Below, one piece after another: positions 19,401 through 34,400 of a DNA stretch of 64,000 bases. Within the stretch, counting starts at the first letter, position 1. Every line of letters starts with the position of its first letter. The notes beneath the pieces are model-generated. The model was not told the DNA's origin and searched no databases. It worked only from the letters and a program-made list of their open reading frames with translations. The stretch spans positions 28,854,651 through 28,918,650 of the forward strand of contig OX387603.1 of assembly GCA_947568835.1 (NCBI GenBank), written 5' to 3'. The position numbers and the translations under genes were made by a program. The stretch is from Protonemura montana (Eukaryota; Arthropoda; Insecta; Plecoptera; Nemouridae).

Positions 19401-22400
19401 ATTCACCAAATGAAATCAAATCTTGCATTGAAAGCCACGACTTGCCGCGACTGTTTTAAGGCGACTGTTTTTTTTAATCAATTGAGACAGACTCAAACCA
19501 GTTATAACTTCGCATCCAAAGGAAACTAGTTAACTCGTGAGATGTCCACATACCTAACCTCTAAAACAATGTGACTTTGTCCCAACACAAACTAGCTGTA
19601 CAAAGAAGTAGCCAGCATCCAAACCATAAACACCAATAAAATATTTTGTCTCTCAACTACACAATCCATAACAAAATAACGAGCATTGCATTAAAGACCC
19701 ATCGCGTTCCTCTTAAGTCTGGCTCAATTGATTGCAGCAAAATTAATTTCTCTCAAACTCGGAAGAAAAGAAACTGCCCAATGGACAACACTGGTGGAAA
19801 CGAGGATTCTGCTTCAACGTAAAAAAGTGCTACAAGTCGACGCTTCCAAGCAAGGTTTGGCGCTAAAGTATTGGCCAGGAGCACCAACGTCTTCGAGACC
19901 CGAGGTGGCCAGCGCTACCAACACGAGATTGCCGTTGTGGATATGTGATAGCAAACGCAGCGCCGTCTTGATGGGGAAGACACAGCCTTCTTTAGTCGCT
20001 TACTGGAAACAAACTTGAATATTAGTCGGAACAGAGCAAGACCTAGTTATAATCATTCCTCTGTTAACCATTGATTAGTGGGATTTAACGAGAAACTGTT
20101 TTGACAACGGGCCATGTGGTGGTCTAATGGCATCCCTATATATCTTTAACTGGCCTAAACAACTATTTTAAACCTGAACAGAGCAAATTTGTGATGAAAA
20201 CCGGAAGCTATGTCGATTGCACCTTCACTTATTTGCACCTAACATGTGATGTGCTCTGACTTGTTACAGTGGTAGCCATTTTAACCGGATTTTACTGTCA
20301 ACATTGAATCACACGATTGAAAGAAACAGTATTTTCTTGGACAATCTGGATTTTCTGGACAACTGGCTGGTAAAACCTTCATACCAATGCTTCTAGCAGA
20401 TTGTCTGGCTAACAACACTATTGCTTGCAATAGCTTCATGGAGATGAAGGCAACTTGTCCTGGACAACTGGCTGGTAAAACCTTCATACCAATGCTTCTA
20501 GCAGATTGTCTGGCTAACAACACTATTGCTTGCAATAGCTTCATGGAGATGAAGGCAACTTGTCCTGGACAACTGGCTGGTAAAACCTTCATACCAATGC
20601 TTCTAGCAGATTGTCTGGCTAACAACACTATTGCTTGCAATAGCTTCATGGAGATGAAGGCAACTTGTCCTGGACAACTGGCTGGTAAAACCTTCATACC
20701 AATGCTTCTAGCAGATTGTCTGGCTAACAACACTATTGCTTGCAATAGCTTCATGGAGATGAAGGCAACTTGTCCTGGACAACTGGCTGGTAAAACCTTC
20801 ATACCAATGCTTCTAGCAGATTGTCTGGCTAACAACACTATTGCTTGCAATAGCTTCATGGAGATGTCAGAGAATATGAAACAGCTGATATAGAAACCAG
20901 AGTCAAAAGTTGTTTACTCAAACATAGAAAAACAAATAAAACTACAACATAAATGAATGACACAGTTCAAACCACTAAAAAGAAAACAAAGTAAAAGCAA
21001 ATGGTTAGTAATTCAAGGTCAAATTAATAACTTTGCAAAATCTGTTAGCAAACGAAAAGAAAAATGTTAAAAACGATACTTAGCATCATGCGGATGAATC
21101 TTCTTTCTTCGTATCGTGGCAAGCGCATCACACAATCGTGCACACAACAACAATTACAACAATGAAAACAATGAAAACGCTCATGTAAAAGAGCCGATGC
21201 TACCAACCTTACTCTGTCAGTGAGACAACGCAGCAATCGCAAGAGAAACAACATCAAGGTGAAAACGTTGTTTATTACAAATAAAGAGGTTATAAAAATA
21301 AATAAAAAGTACGGCGATTGAAGGTTAGGAGCTCATTTACTCGGGGTATTTGGTGGCGAAAGGTTGGCCGCTGTGGGTTGCAATGTGACAGGAAACTGTG
21401 GAGTAATCCGGGGTGTTAGGGAATTGGTTGGACTCATTTCAAAGATTGGTTGTGTCAATGAAATGACAAATTTTACGTGACAGACAACAGCTGAGGATTA
21501 TTAGAGTTTACGGTCGACAAAATTCAGGTCAAGATTAATTTTTCAGGACATGTTTGGAAAACTCCCCAAAGATTGGCCTGAAGTAACATTTCTTTACTAC
21601 TTTTCAACTCTAAAAAGGATAGTTACTTCATAAAACCGTGATTATTGACACGAATAACGGAGGTACACTAGGATTAATTTAAGTTTGCCACTTTCTGGGG
21701 TGCTTGTACCAACCTAGAAAACATGACACCATGATGCTACTGTTACACTAGGATTAATTTGAGTTTGCCACTTTCTGGGCTGCTTGTACCAACCTAGAAA
21801 ACATGACACCATGATGCTACTGTTAACTCCCCGATTTAAAAGCAACAAAATAATGTTTTTCTTTGGTTGAAACATTTAATAACTTCAGGAAAACAAAATA
21901 TTTAATGAAAAACAATACATTTTTATCAACCAAAGTTCAACTAATATATTTTGGATTACTTTTAACTTTTATCAGGTTTAGGCAGGAAACCAAGCTCGCA
22001 AACTGCTTTTTGGCAGCCATTGCTAGAATCCGCTAGTGTACGGTAGGTATTTAGCAGAAGTCATTAGGACTTTTAGTTTTGCATTTAAGTTCTTATTTTT
22101 CAATAGAATTAATTTCACGTAAATAAACTGATAAATCCACAAAGAATTTAAGTGCATGATGCATTGTTTGGTCATAATTTTCTGGTTAATTTCAAACTCC
22201 CCGGTGAAGACTGACTTTATTTTGCATTCTAAAGTTGGCAATGTGTAATCAGAGTCCACTAGCTTGTGGCAAGGTAAGACTAACACAACTGTACCAACAC
22301 GTAGAGCGCAAAGTCACAAACTACACGACCACACCAACATATTCTACTTTCAGCAAAAAAAGAAAGAAAAACACAAATGAAAACAAAACAAAACACATGG

Positions 22401-25400
22401 GGCTTGCTACACAAAGCAGAGTCTGCCAAATGTTTCCAACCAACAAAACACGTGGAAAAGCAACAGGCTTTTTATTATTATCAACAGTATAAGCGTCTCA
22501 AAACTTGATGCCCAAACGCGGACTCGAACCCCGATCTCCACCTGTCGCAGGTGTTGCTGTAACCAAATGAGCTACTTGGACCCCGATCTCCACCTGTCGC
22601 AGGTGTTGCTGTAACCAATTGAGCTACTTGGACCCCGATCTCCACCTGTCGCAGGTGTTGCTGTAACCAATTGAGCTACTTGGACCCCGATCTCCACCTA
22701 TCGCGGGTGTTGCTGTAACCAATTGAGCTACTTGAACCCCGATCTCCACCTGTCGCAGATGTTGCTGTAACCAATTGAGCTACTTGGACCCCGATCTCCA
22801 CCTGTCGCGGGTGTTGCTCTAACCAATTGAGCTACTTGGACCCCGATCTCCACCTGTCGCGGGTGTTGCTCTAACCAATTGAGCTACTTGGACCCCGATC
22901 TCCACCTGTCGCGGGTGTTGCTCTAACCAATTGAGCTACTTGGACCCCGATCTCCACCTGTCGCAGGTGTTGCTGTAACCAATTGAGATACTTGGACCCC
23001 GATCTCCACCTGTCGCAGGTGTTGCTGTAACCAATTGAGCTACTTGGACCCCGATCTCCACCTGTCGCGGGTGTTGCTCTAACCAATTGAGCTACTTGGA
23101 CCCCGATCTCCAACTGTCGCGGGTGTTGCTCTAACCAATTGAGCTACTTGGACCCCGATCTCCACCTGTCACGGGTGTTGCTCCAACTAATTGAGCTACT
23201 TGGACCCCGATCTCAACCTGTCGCGGGTGTTGCTCTAACCAATTGAGCTACTTGGACCCCGATCTCCACCTGTCGCGGGTGTTGCTCTAACCAATTGAGC
23301 TACTTGGACCCCGATCTCCACCTGTCGCAGGTGTTGCTGTAACCAATTGAGCTACTTGGACCCCGATCTCCACCTGTCGCAGGTGTTGCTCTAACCAATT
23401 GAGCTACTTGGACCCCGATCTCCACCTGTCGCGGGTGTTGCTCTAACCAATTGAGCTACTTGGACCCCGATCTCCACCTGTCGCAGGTGTTGCTCTAACC
23501 AATTGAGCTACTTGGACCCCGATCTCCACCTGTCGCAGGTGTTGCTCTAACCAATTGAGCTACTTGGACCCCGATCTCCACCTGTCGCGGGTGTTGCTCT
23601 AACCAATTGAGCTACTTGGGCCGTGATCTCCACCTGTCGCGGGTGTTGCTCTAACCAATTGAGCTACTTGGGCCGTGATCTCCACCTGTCACAGGTGTTG
23701 CCCTAACCAATTAAATAACTTGGACACTGGCTTTTTGAGACGATTTTAGTGTATTTGATGAGAATGACGGATAGTAAAATACCCCACGCATTGCAAGCGT
23801 TTGCAATTTAAATCAAATTTCATCAAAAAGCAACGTCCTCTTTGAGAGATCTCAAAATCGGAGACTTTCAAGATGGCGGCCTTAGCTTCCTAATCAGGTT
23901 ATGGTTATGGTGCAGGTTATGAGAGATGCAGTAGTCAGTAAAACTGTGCCTTGTGGAAGATGCTCTTGTCAAATGCTCGGTCCACTTACCACGAAGCGGT
24001 TCACCTTGGTACGCGGCTGTTTGTCTGCCGCGCGGTCCACCTCGTGTGACATGGACTCAAACCGGGCTCGCAGAGATCGCGTTGAGTCCAGGCTGGGCGT
24101 GTCTCCGTCCAGCGCAGTGGGCGTGGCTACATCGGTCGACGCCTTCTCCCGCTCGATCTCACGTTCCTCCCATCGTTCGAACTTCGCACGCAGGGACTTG
24201 GCGCGCACCGCCGCGCTCTGGGCCTGTCAGGTTCAAGGTCAGGTTAGTCTCACAATATTGATACGTGAATATCAATCGTTGAGGTAAACATTGATGGAGA
24301 TTTTTTGAGTATGAAAAGTCTCAAAAGCGAGTTAACCTACGAGAGATATCGAAATTAAATTTCATACGACAGTGGCTCCACATAACGTGATGTTACAGTA
24401 CTCTGCATTTTTGTCGGTAAGGTAGTCATTTGGCGGCCATCTTTCACGCAGAGACTGTAACATTGACGTTGTTTCTCTACCTTGAACCTGCTCACAACGG
24501 TTTAACATTAACGTTCTGTCTCTACCTAGAACCTGCACACTCAACGGTTTAACATTAACGTTCTGTCTCTACCTAGAACCTGCACACTCAACAGTTTAAC
24601 ATTAACGTTCTGTCTCTACCTAGAACCTGCACACTCAACGGTTTAACATTAACGTTCTGTCTCTACCTAGAACCTACACACTCAACGGTTTAACATTAAC
24701 GTTCTGTCTCTACCTAGAACCTGCACACTCAACGGTTTAACATTAACGTTCTGTCTCTACCTATAACCTGCACACTTAACAGTTTAACATCAACATTCTG
24801 TCTCTACCTAGAACCTGCACACTCAACGGTTTAACATTAACGTTCTGTCTCTACCTATAACCTGCACACTCAACGGTTTAACATTAACGTTCTGTCTCTA
24901 CCTAGAACCTGCACTCAACGGTTTAACATTAACGTTCTGTCTCTACCTAGAACCTGCACTCAACGGTTTAACATTAACGTTCTGTCTCTACCTAGAACCT
25001 GCACACTCAACGGTTTAACATTAACGTTCTGTCTCTACCTAGAACCTGCACACTCAACGGTTTAACATGAACGTTCTGTCTCTACCTAGAACCTGCACAC
25101 TCAACGGTTTAACATTAACGTTCTGTCTCTACCTAGAACCTGCACACTCAACGGTTTAACATGAACGTTCTGTGTCTACCTAGAACCTGCACACTCAACG
25201 GTTTAACATTAGCGTTCTATCTCTACCTAGAACCTGCACACTCAAGGGTTTAACATTAACGTTCTGTCTCTACCTAGAACCTGCACACTCAACGGTTTAA
25301 CATTAACGTTCTGTCTCTACCTAGAACCTGCACACTCAACGGTTTAACATTAACGTTCTGTCTCTACCTAGAACCTGCATACTCAACGGTTTAACATTGA

Positions 25401-28400
25401 CGTTCTGTCTCTACCTAGAACCTGCACACTCAGCGGTTCAACATTAACGTTCTGTCTCTACCTAGAACCTGCACACTCAACGGTTTAACATTAACGTTCT
25501 GTCTCTACCTAGAACCTGCACACTCAACGGTTTAACATTAACGTTCTGTCTCTACCTAGAACCTGCACACTCAATGGTTTAATATTAACGTTCTGTCTCT
25601 ACCTAGAACCTGCACACTCAACGGTTTAACATTAACGTTCTGTCTCTACCTAGAACCTGCACACTCAACGGTTTAACATTAACGTTCTGTCTCTACCTAG
25701 AACCTGCACACTCAACGGTTTAACATTAACGTTCTGTCTCTACCTAGAACCTGCACACTCAACGGTTTAACATTAACGTTCTGTCTCTCCCTAGAACATG
25801 CACACTCAACGGTTTAACATTAACGTTCTGTCTCTACCTAGAACCTGCACACTCAATGGTTTAATATTAACGTTCTGTCTCAACCTAGAACCTGCACACG
25901 CAACGGTTTAACATTAACGTTCTGTCTCTACCTCGAACCTGCACACTCAACGGTTTAACAATAACGTTCTGTCTCTACCTAGAACCTGCACACTCAACGG
26001 TTTAACATTAACGTTCTGTCTCTACCTAGAACCTGCACACTCAACGGTTTAACATTAACGTTCTGTCTCTACCTAGAACCTGCACACTCAACGGTTTAAC
26101 ATTAACGTTCTGTCTCTACCTAGAACCTGCATACTCAACGGTTTAACATTGACGTTCTGTCTCTACCTAGAACCTGCACACTCAGCGGTTCAACATTAAC
26201 GTTCTGTCTCTACCTAGAACCTGCACACTCAACGGTTTAACATTAACGTTCTGTCTCTACCTAGAACCTGCACACTCAACGGTTTAACATTAACGTTCTG
26301 TCTCTACCTAGAACCTGCACACTCAACGGTTTAACATTAACGTTCTGTCTCTACCTAGAACCTGCACACTCAATGGTTTAATATTAACGTTCTGTCTCTA
26401 CCTAGAACCTGCACACTCAACGGTTTAACATTAACGTTCTGTCTCTACCTAGAACCTGCACACTCAACGGTTTAACATTAACGTTCTGTCTCTACCTAGA
26501 ACCTGCACACTCAACGGTTTAACATTAACGTTCTGTCCCTACCTAGAACCTGCACACTCAACGGTTTAACATTAACGTTCTGTCTCTCCCTAGAACATGC
26601 ACACTCAACGGTTTAACATTAACGTTCTGTCTCTACCTAGAACCTGCACACTCAATGGTTTAATATTAACGTTCTGTCTCTACCTAGAACCTGCACACGC
26701 AACGGTTTAACATTAACGTTCTGTCTCTACCTCGAACCTGCACACTCAACGGTTTAACAATAACGTTCTGTCTCTACCTAGAACCTGCACACTCAACGGT
26801 TTAACATTAACGTTCTGTCTCTACCTAGAACCTGCACACTCAACGGTTTAACATTAACGTTCTGTCTCTACCTAGAACCTGCACACTCAACGGTTTAACA
26901 TTAATATTGGATTAAATATGAGTTTGTTTTAGTCACCTCTTTGAGGAAGGCATCTTCCATCTTGTCTGAGGCCCTGACGATGCTGGGGTCGTGTCCTTCT
27001 TCTTCTGGGTCCTCGTCCTCCTCCTCACTGCTCTCACCCTCCTCTTCGGAGCTCTCAGACTCATTGCGGTTCAACTCACAGTCTGGAGGCGGAGTGAACC
27101 TCTTCAACGGCTTCAGACCTGCAACAAGCAGCCAGGCATTCCAAGCTAGTTAGCCATTCTACGCTATCTAGGCATACAACTCTAGTCAGGCATACAACTC
27201 TAGTCAGGCATACCACTCTAGTCAGGCATACAACTCTAGTCAGGCATACAACTCTAGTCAGGCATACAACTCTAGTCAGGCATACCACTCTAGTCAGGCA
27301 TACCACTCTAGTCAGGCATACAACTCTAGTCAGGCATACAACTCTAGTCAGGCATACCACTCTAGTCAGGCATACCACTCTAGTCAGGCATACCACTCTA
27401 GTCAGGCATACCACTCTAGTCAGGCATACCACTCTAGTCAGGCATACCACTCTAGTCAGGCATACAACTCTAGTCAGGCATACAACTCTAGTCAGGCATA
27501 CCACTCTAGTCAGGCATACCACTCTAGTCAGGCATACCACTCTAGTCAGGCATACCACTCTAGTCAGGCATACCACTCTAGTCAGGCATACCACTCTAGT
27601 CAGGCATACCACTCTAGTCAGGCATACCACTCTAGTCAGGCATACCACTCTAGATGGACTTACCCTGAGGCTTGTCTGGCTCAGCAGCTTCCATGTGCTT
27701 GAAGAACGACAACATCTTGCTTGCAGTTTGACTTCTAAGCACCTGCGTCTCTTCCAACGGATCATCTCCACGAACTATTGTTGGGTCGCGGTAGATCTCA
27801 CGTTCGGGAGACCCACCCTGGTGGCGGGAAGACAGAACTATACATTAGCACACCATCCCATGTCATGTCTATCACATGTCATGTCTAGCCCATGTCATGT
27901 CCAGCCCATGTCATGTCTATCCCATGTCATGTCTATCCCATGTCATGTCTATCCCATGTCATGTCTATCCCATGTCATGTCCAGCCCATGTCATGTCCAG
28001 CCCATGTCATATCTATCCCATGTCATGTCCAGCCCATATCATGTCCAGCCCATGTCATGTCCAGCCCATGTCATGTCTATCCCATGTCATGTCTATCCCA
28101 TGTCATGTCCAGCCCATGTCATGTCTATCCCATGTCATGTCTATCCCATGTCATGTATATCCCATGTCATGTCTATCCCATGTCATGTCCAGCCCATGTC
28201 ATGTCTATCCCATGTCCAGCCCATGTCATGTCTATCCCATGTCATGTCCAGCCCGTGTCATGTCTATCCCATGTCATGTCCAGCCCATGTCATGTCTATC
28301 CCATGTCATGTCCAGCCCATGTCATGTCTATCCCATGTCATGTCTATCCCATGTCATGTCTATCCCATGTCATGTCTATCCCATGTCATGTCTATCCCAT

Positions 28401-31400
28401 GTCCAGCCCATGTCATGTCCAGCCCATGTCATGTCCAGCCCGTGTCATGTCCAGCCCGTGTCATGTCTATCCCATGTCATGCCCAGCCCATGTCATGTCT
28501 ATCCCATGTCATGTCCAGCCCATGTCATGTCTATCCCATGTCATGTCTATCCCATGTCATGTTTATCCCATGTCATGTCTATCCCATGTCCAGCCCATGT
28601 CATGTCCAGCCCATGTCATGTCCAGCCCATGTCATGTCCAGCCCGTGTCATGTCTATCCCATGTCATGCCCAGCCCATGTCATGTCTATCCCATGTCATG
28701 TCCAGCCCATGTCATGTCTATCCCATGTCATGTCCAGCCCATGTCATGTCTATCCCATGTCATGTCCAGCCCATGTCATGTCCAGCCCATGTCATGTCTA
28801 TCCCATGTCATGTCCAGCCCATGTCATGTCTATCCCATGTCATGTCCAGCCCATGTCATGTCCAGCCCGTGTCATGTCTATCCCATGTCATGTCCAGCCC
28901 ATGTCATGTCCATCCCATGTCATGTCTATCCCATGTCATGTCCAGCCCATGTCATGTCCAGCCCATGTCATGTCTATCCCATGTCATGTCTATGTCAATA
29001 TCGACAGCGTTATCAAAATGGTCAACACATACAAAATGAAAACAATGAAAGTACAAAACAAGCTACGCACAAAATGCACATGCAACTTGAATGGATTAAC
29101 ATAAAACAAATGGGATCCTATTAACAATCTAACCTCAATGTTAACATTTTGTTTTCCATTTACTCAATCAACAAATTCACATTCAAGTTGAGAGGTTGAT
29201 GAACCCCATAAACCACTCAACTCTAAAGCAATCCTGAAAATGTTGGGTAACTCTGTCAAAGCATCTGGTTGTCACATTTTTGAGGTTAAAAGTCTGGTTA
29301 AAACATGGCTAGAAAAACCAAAGGTTATATAAAAGTATCTCAGGTTAGTAGCACTATGGACAATGGTGGGTTCTGCACAGAAGCAACATTGGGTTTGTTA
29401 TTCAGAACAACTGTAGCAGCACATAAACAAAGTAACAATGCGATGGAACAGTTGGAGGCCCCTCCTAAAAGTTAGAGCGGTTACAACAGGAGCAACGTAG
29501 CGGAACGTTCCACTAAAACAAGGCCAGCAACGTTTGACGGTAAATTTCACCAACGTCCAGCAAACTTAGTTTACGCTCAAGTTGAAGATCATATTACGAT
29601 CTTTTGAAAAAGTTAAAAATACGATAATTACAAAAATACTAACAAGAAACAAGGAAGTGTAAATTCATATGTGATATTCAAGAAGGCGCTGGTCTGTTGC
29701 AACAAAACAAAGTTACTTTTGTAGCTGTCAATATTTTGTCCTTGTGTTACATTCAAAATGTAAGTCTAGAGCCACGGAGATTGAAGTTTAAACGACTCGT
29801 TAAGTTCAAGGAAAATACTGCCATGAGTAACATAACCTAATTATATGTCAACCTAACCTTCACTATTAAAATAAACTCTGGGCGTCTTACGTTTCTTGCC
29901 TAAATTTACTTGCTTAATGTTTGTAAAATGTCATTGATTTAGAGAATATTTATATTCTCATATAATAATTATTATAAATATTTATGAATATTTATATATT
30001 TACTGACCTAGCAACAACCAATATCATCTTATACTGTGTTGAAATGTGTGTCAAAGTTGTGAAAATAAATAAATAAATAATCAATTTAAAAATTTAAAAA
30101 TTAAACAAAAATTAAAACTTGAGTTTTAACTGAGTTCGGTCCGCCGTTAGAGAAATTGCATTCCGTCGCCTAGCCTGGTCAACGTGGACGAAGATTACGG
30201 AAAGTCCCGCCACAGCTCCAACAAAGCAACACAAATCTGCCCGCAAGTCGCGCTGGTGACCTTGACGGTGCCGTCACGTGGGGGCGTGATACGGAAAGTC
30301 CGGCGCTGAACCGTCTCGGGTTGATACGTCTCGAAGAACTTGAACTTGCTGCCGATCTCCGCAGTCTCAACGCGAACCTCCTCCGTCGCATCTGAAGCTC
30401 GCACGACTTCACCTTGCGATGTTTGCCGAGCCAACATCGGCTGACAAACCAGACAAACACTGAGCTTCTATCACATCTAACTACTCTAGCGACATGGGCC
30501 ATTAAGCCATCCCTAGGTACAATAGCGACATGGGCCATCAAGTCTTCTTGTACCTCCCTGGGTACAATAGCGACATGGGCCATCAAGCCTTCTTGTACCT
30601 CCCTAGCTACAATAGCAACATGGGCCATCAAGCCTTCTTGTACCTCCCTAGGTACAATAGCGACATGGGCCATCAAGCCTTCTTGTACCTCCCTCGGTAC
30701 AATAGCGACATGGGCCATCAAGCCTTCTTGTACCTCCCTAGGTACAATAGCGACATGGGCCATCAAGCCTTCTTGTACCTCCCTAGGTACAATAGCGACA
30801 TGGGCCATCAAGCCTTCTTGTACCTCCCTAGGTACAATAGCGACATGGGCCATCAAGCCTTCTTGTACCTCCCTAGGTACAATAGCGACATGGGCCATCA
30901 AGCCTTCTTGTACCTCCCTAGGTACAATAGCGACATGGGCCATCAAGCCTTCCCTAGGTACAATAGTGACATGGGCCATCAAGTCTTCCCTAGGTACAAT
31001 AGCGACATGGGCCATCAAGCCTTCTTGGCCCGATCAACTAGACTGTGGAATGCGCTGCCCCATGAACATGATGACATTTCCAAAAACATGTCAAATACCA
31101 TTGTAAATTTATAAACTAACCACTAAATTCTATGTAATTATATTGTAAATTCTATAAACGTTATTGTAATTCTATTAGCCTCAGGTAATTATTGTAATAA
31201 CAAAGCTAATAATAAACAAATAAATAATAATAATAATAAAATGAAAGAGGAATATGGAAATGAGAAACTGTGAGCCAACATTTAGCAACAGTTGTTGGGT
31301 TTTGTTTGTCCAAGATAATCTTGTAGCAGCTCAACTAAACCAGGTCCTCAGCAGTAGAACCAGGATTGACAAAAGATTGTAGGAGACTCTTGATGTGAGA

Positions 31401-34400
31401 TGTGAAACTCTTGTCAAGCGGGTGACGTGACTTACCGTGTTAACTCTGTTGCGGAAACTCTCGTCCCTGCCGAGTGGTTTGCCCCCCAAGGTCGGCATCG
31501 AGGCCGTCTTGGCTGCGCTGGCGTCCAACTCAAGGAACAGCGAGCGAGACTTCTTAGAGTAGCCGGCGTCGACCAGATCCTCATCCAACAACAAACTCTT
31601 CGGCTGACCTTCTCCTTCCTCCTCATCGTTTACCTGGTTGGCAATAATACAGACACTCCTGCTATCAGAGGATCACAAAACTAGATTAAAACAACTTCTT
31701 CACTCCAAGTTTCACACCAGCAAAGATGCGGGCAGCAAAAGATTAAAGCTAATATCTGATAGAGTTGCCAATCTGAGACACATCAACATCTGAGCTATCT
31801 GAAAAAAGTATGACCCACGTTAGAATACGCAGCAGCACCAGGCAGGTGTCATGAACGTTCCTGATCCAGTCCCTGGTCTCTCATGTCCGGGCCCATCATG
31901 CGACAGCAGGGTTACGAACCTGTCCACGCTCAAAACGTTCCTTGATGCATCGAGCTCGATCTCCTCCGACCTCAACGTCACGTTTCCCAGGCGATGTGGC
32001 CGTAGATTCAGAAACAGCTGCTTGATAGGCTTCCTTCATCTTGCCCTGGTGGCCCTAAAACACACCATCATAACATGGCTAGAGTCCAGCAATACCCTTT
32101 CATGCTTACATAGCGTTCAATCTTCATGTCAAATCTTCATGTCAATCAAAAATTGAAATGCTTTTTGGAGATCTGTCATTCTCATCAAAATGCACTAATA
32201 TCTTATCAAAGATAAAGTGTCCAAGTAGCTCAATTGGTTAGAGCAACACCCGCGACAGGTGGAGATTGGGGTCCAAGTAGCTCAATTGGTTAGAGCAACA
32301 CCAGCGACAGGTGGAGATCGGGGTCCAAGTAGCTTAATTGGTTAGAGCTACACCCGTGACAGGTGGAGATCGGGGTCCAAGTAGCTCAATTGGTTAGAGC
32401 AACACCTGCGACAGGTGGAGATCGGGGTCCAAGTAGCTCAATTGGTTAGAGCAACACCCGCGACAGGTGGAGATCGGGGTCCAAGTAGCTCAATTGGTTA
32501 GAGCAACACCTGCGACAGGTGGAGATCGGGGTCCAAGTAGCTCAATTGGTTAGAGCAACACCCGCGACAGGTGGAGATCGGGGTCCAAGTAGCTCAATTG
32601 TTTAGAGCAACACCCGCGACAGGTGGAGATTGGGGTCCAAGTAGCTCAATTGGTTAGAGCAACACCCGCGACAGGTGGAGATCGGGGTCCAAGTAGCTCA
32701 ATTGGTTAGAACAACACCTGCGACAGGTGGATATCGGGGTCCAAGTAGCTCAATTGGTTAGAGCAACACCCGCGACAGGAAAAGATTGGTATTCGAGTCC
32801 CCGTTTGGGCATCAATTTTTGAGAGATTAAAAGTATTGCTAATAATAAAAAGAATCAAGTTTCTTATCTAACCTGGAAGAGTCGTGAACGAATGGTGGAG
32901 ATCTCCAGCTTTCGTTCTTCCCTACGTTCCTCCTTGCTCTTGGTGGTCCCGGCTTCCCAGCGACCCTTCACATCTGACATCTGCGCAAACGTCACGGGTC
33001 TCTCCTTATGCTTCCTGTTGGCACGCACCATGCTGCCCTCCTCCTGGTCATCCTCTTCCTCCTCCGAGCTGGACTCATCTGATGGAGGGGATCCGTTCAA
33101 CGCAGAGTCGGCCACGCCCACGTCACCGCCTCCGCCGGCCTGGAACCTGATTGACCGAGAGACAGAATTACATCGCTGTCGTGCTCTAAACATCGGGCAA
33201 ATATGGTCGATGTTTTGTCAGGGTCCGGTATTTTAACAAGTTTGATGATTGCCAAGCTGAATTGTGCATCTTTTATCATAAAAAATAATTCCAGAAATTC
33301 TTTGTTTTTTTTTCTTAGTTAAATGTTGAATTGTGACAAAGTCTTGAATCGTCCTGGTAAAGAGAAGACAAGACGCCAGCGTGAACTTGTTGCATCTGCT
33401 ATTCAAACAACTGCAACGCAGTGAAGCAAACTTAATTCATTGATACATATTATTGGATAAATTCCAGGGTTAATCAGCATAACTTAACGTGATAACATTA
33501 TCTAGTTACCCAGGAGCTGGCTTGGGAGGTAACATTCCTTGTACATCTTTTGTTTATAGGGTTAAACATATCGGTGTAGACAAAGTGATGAGTAAGTTTT
33601 GTTGAAGTGCCGGTCCATGTGCTGGTCCATGTGCTGGTCCATGTGTCAGTCCATGTGCTGGTCCATGTGCCGGTCCATGTGTCGGTCCATGTGCCGGTCC
33701 ATGTGTCGGTCCATGTGCTGGTCCATGTGTCAGTCCATGTGCTGGTCCATGTGTCAGTCCATGTGCTGGTCCATGTGCTGGTCCATGTGCTGGTCCATGT
33801 GCTGGTCCATGTGCTGGTCCATGTGCTGGTCCATGTGCTGGTCCATGTGCTGGTCCATGTGCTGGTCCATGTGCTGGTCCATGTGCTGGTCCATGTGTCA
33901 GTCCATGTGTCAGTCCATGTGCTGGTCCATGTGCTGGTCCATGTGCTGGTCCATGTGCTGGTCCATGTGCTGGTCCATGTGCTGGTCCATGTGCTGGTCC
34001 ATGTGCTGGTCCATGTGCTGGTCCATGTGCTGGTCCATGTGCCGGTCCATGTGTCAGTCCATGTGCCGGTCCATGTGCCGGTCCATGTGCCGGTCCATGT
34101 GCTGGTCCATGTGTCAGTCCATGTGCTGGTCCATGTGTCAGTCCATGTGTTGGTCCATGTGCTGGTCCATGTGTCAGTCCATGTGCTGGTCCATGTGTCG
34201 GTCCATGTGTCAGTCCATGTGCCGGTCCATGTGTCAGTCCATGTGCTGGTCCATGTGTCAGTCCATGTGCCGGTCCATGTGCCGGTCCATGTGCTGGTCC
34301 ATGTGTCAGTCCATGTGCTGGTCCATGTCTCAGTCCATGTGTTGGTCCATGTGCTGGTCCATGTGCTGGTCCATGTGCTGGTCCATGTGCTGGTCCATGT

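Noticed and set aside
22503-23725. Cluster of functional tRNA genes
   Set aside because: Units lack the T-arm and acceptor 3' side; the pattern is a truncated SINE core in tandem.
26941-27153. Plus-strand Ser-rich frame
   Set aside because: Shadow of LIM exon 19, whose acidic GAG/GAA codons read as Ser/Leu on the opposite strand.
27695-29124. Three overlapping plus-strand frames of 387-469 codons, Cys/His/Pro/Met rich
   Set aside because: The 16-bp array read in all three frames; apparent metal-binding residues come from the repeat. The real exon here is on the other strand.
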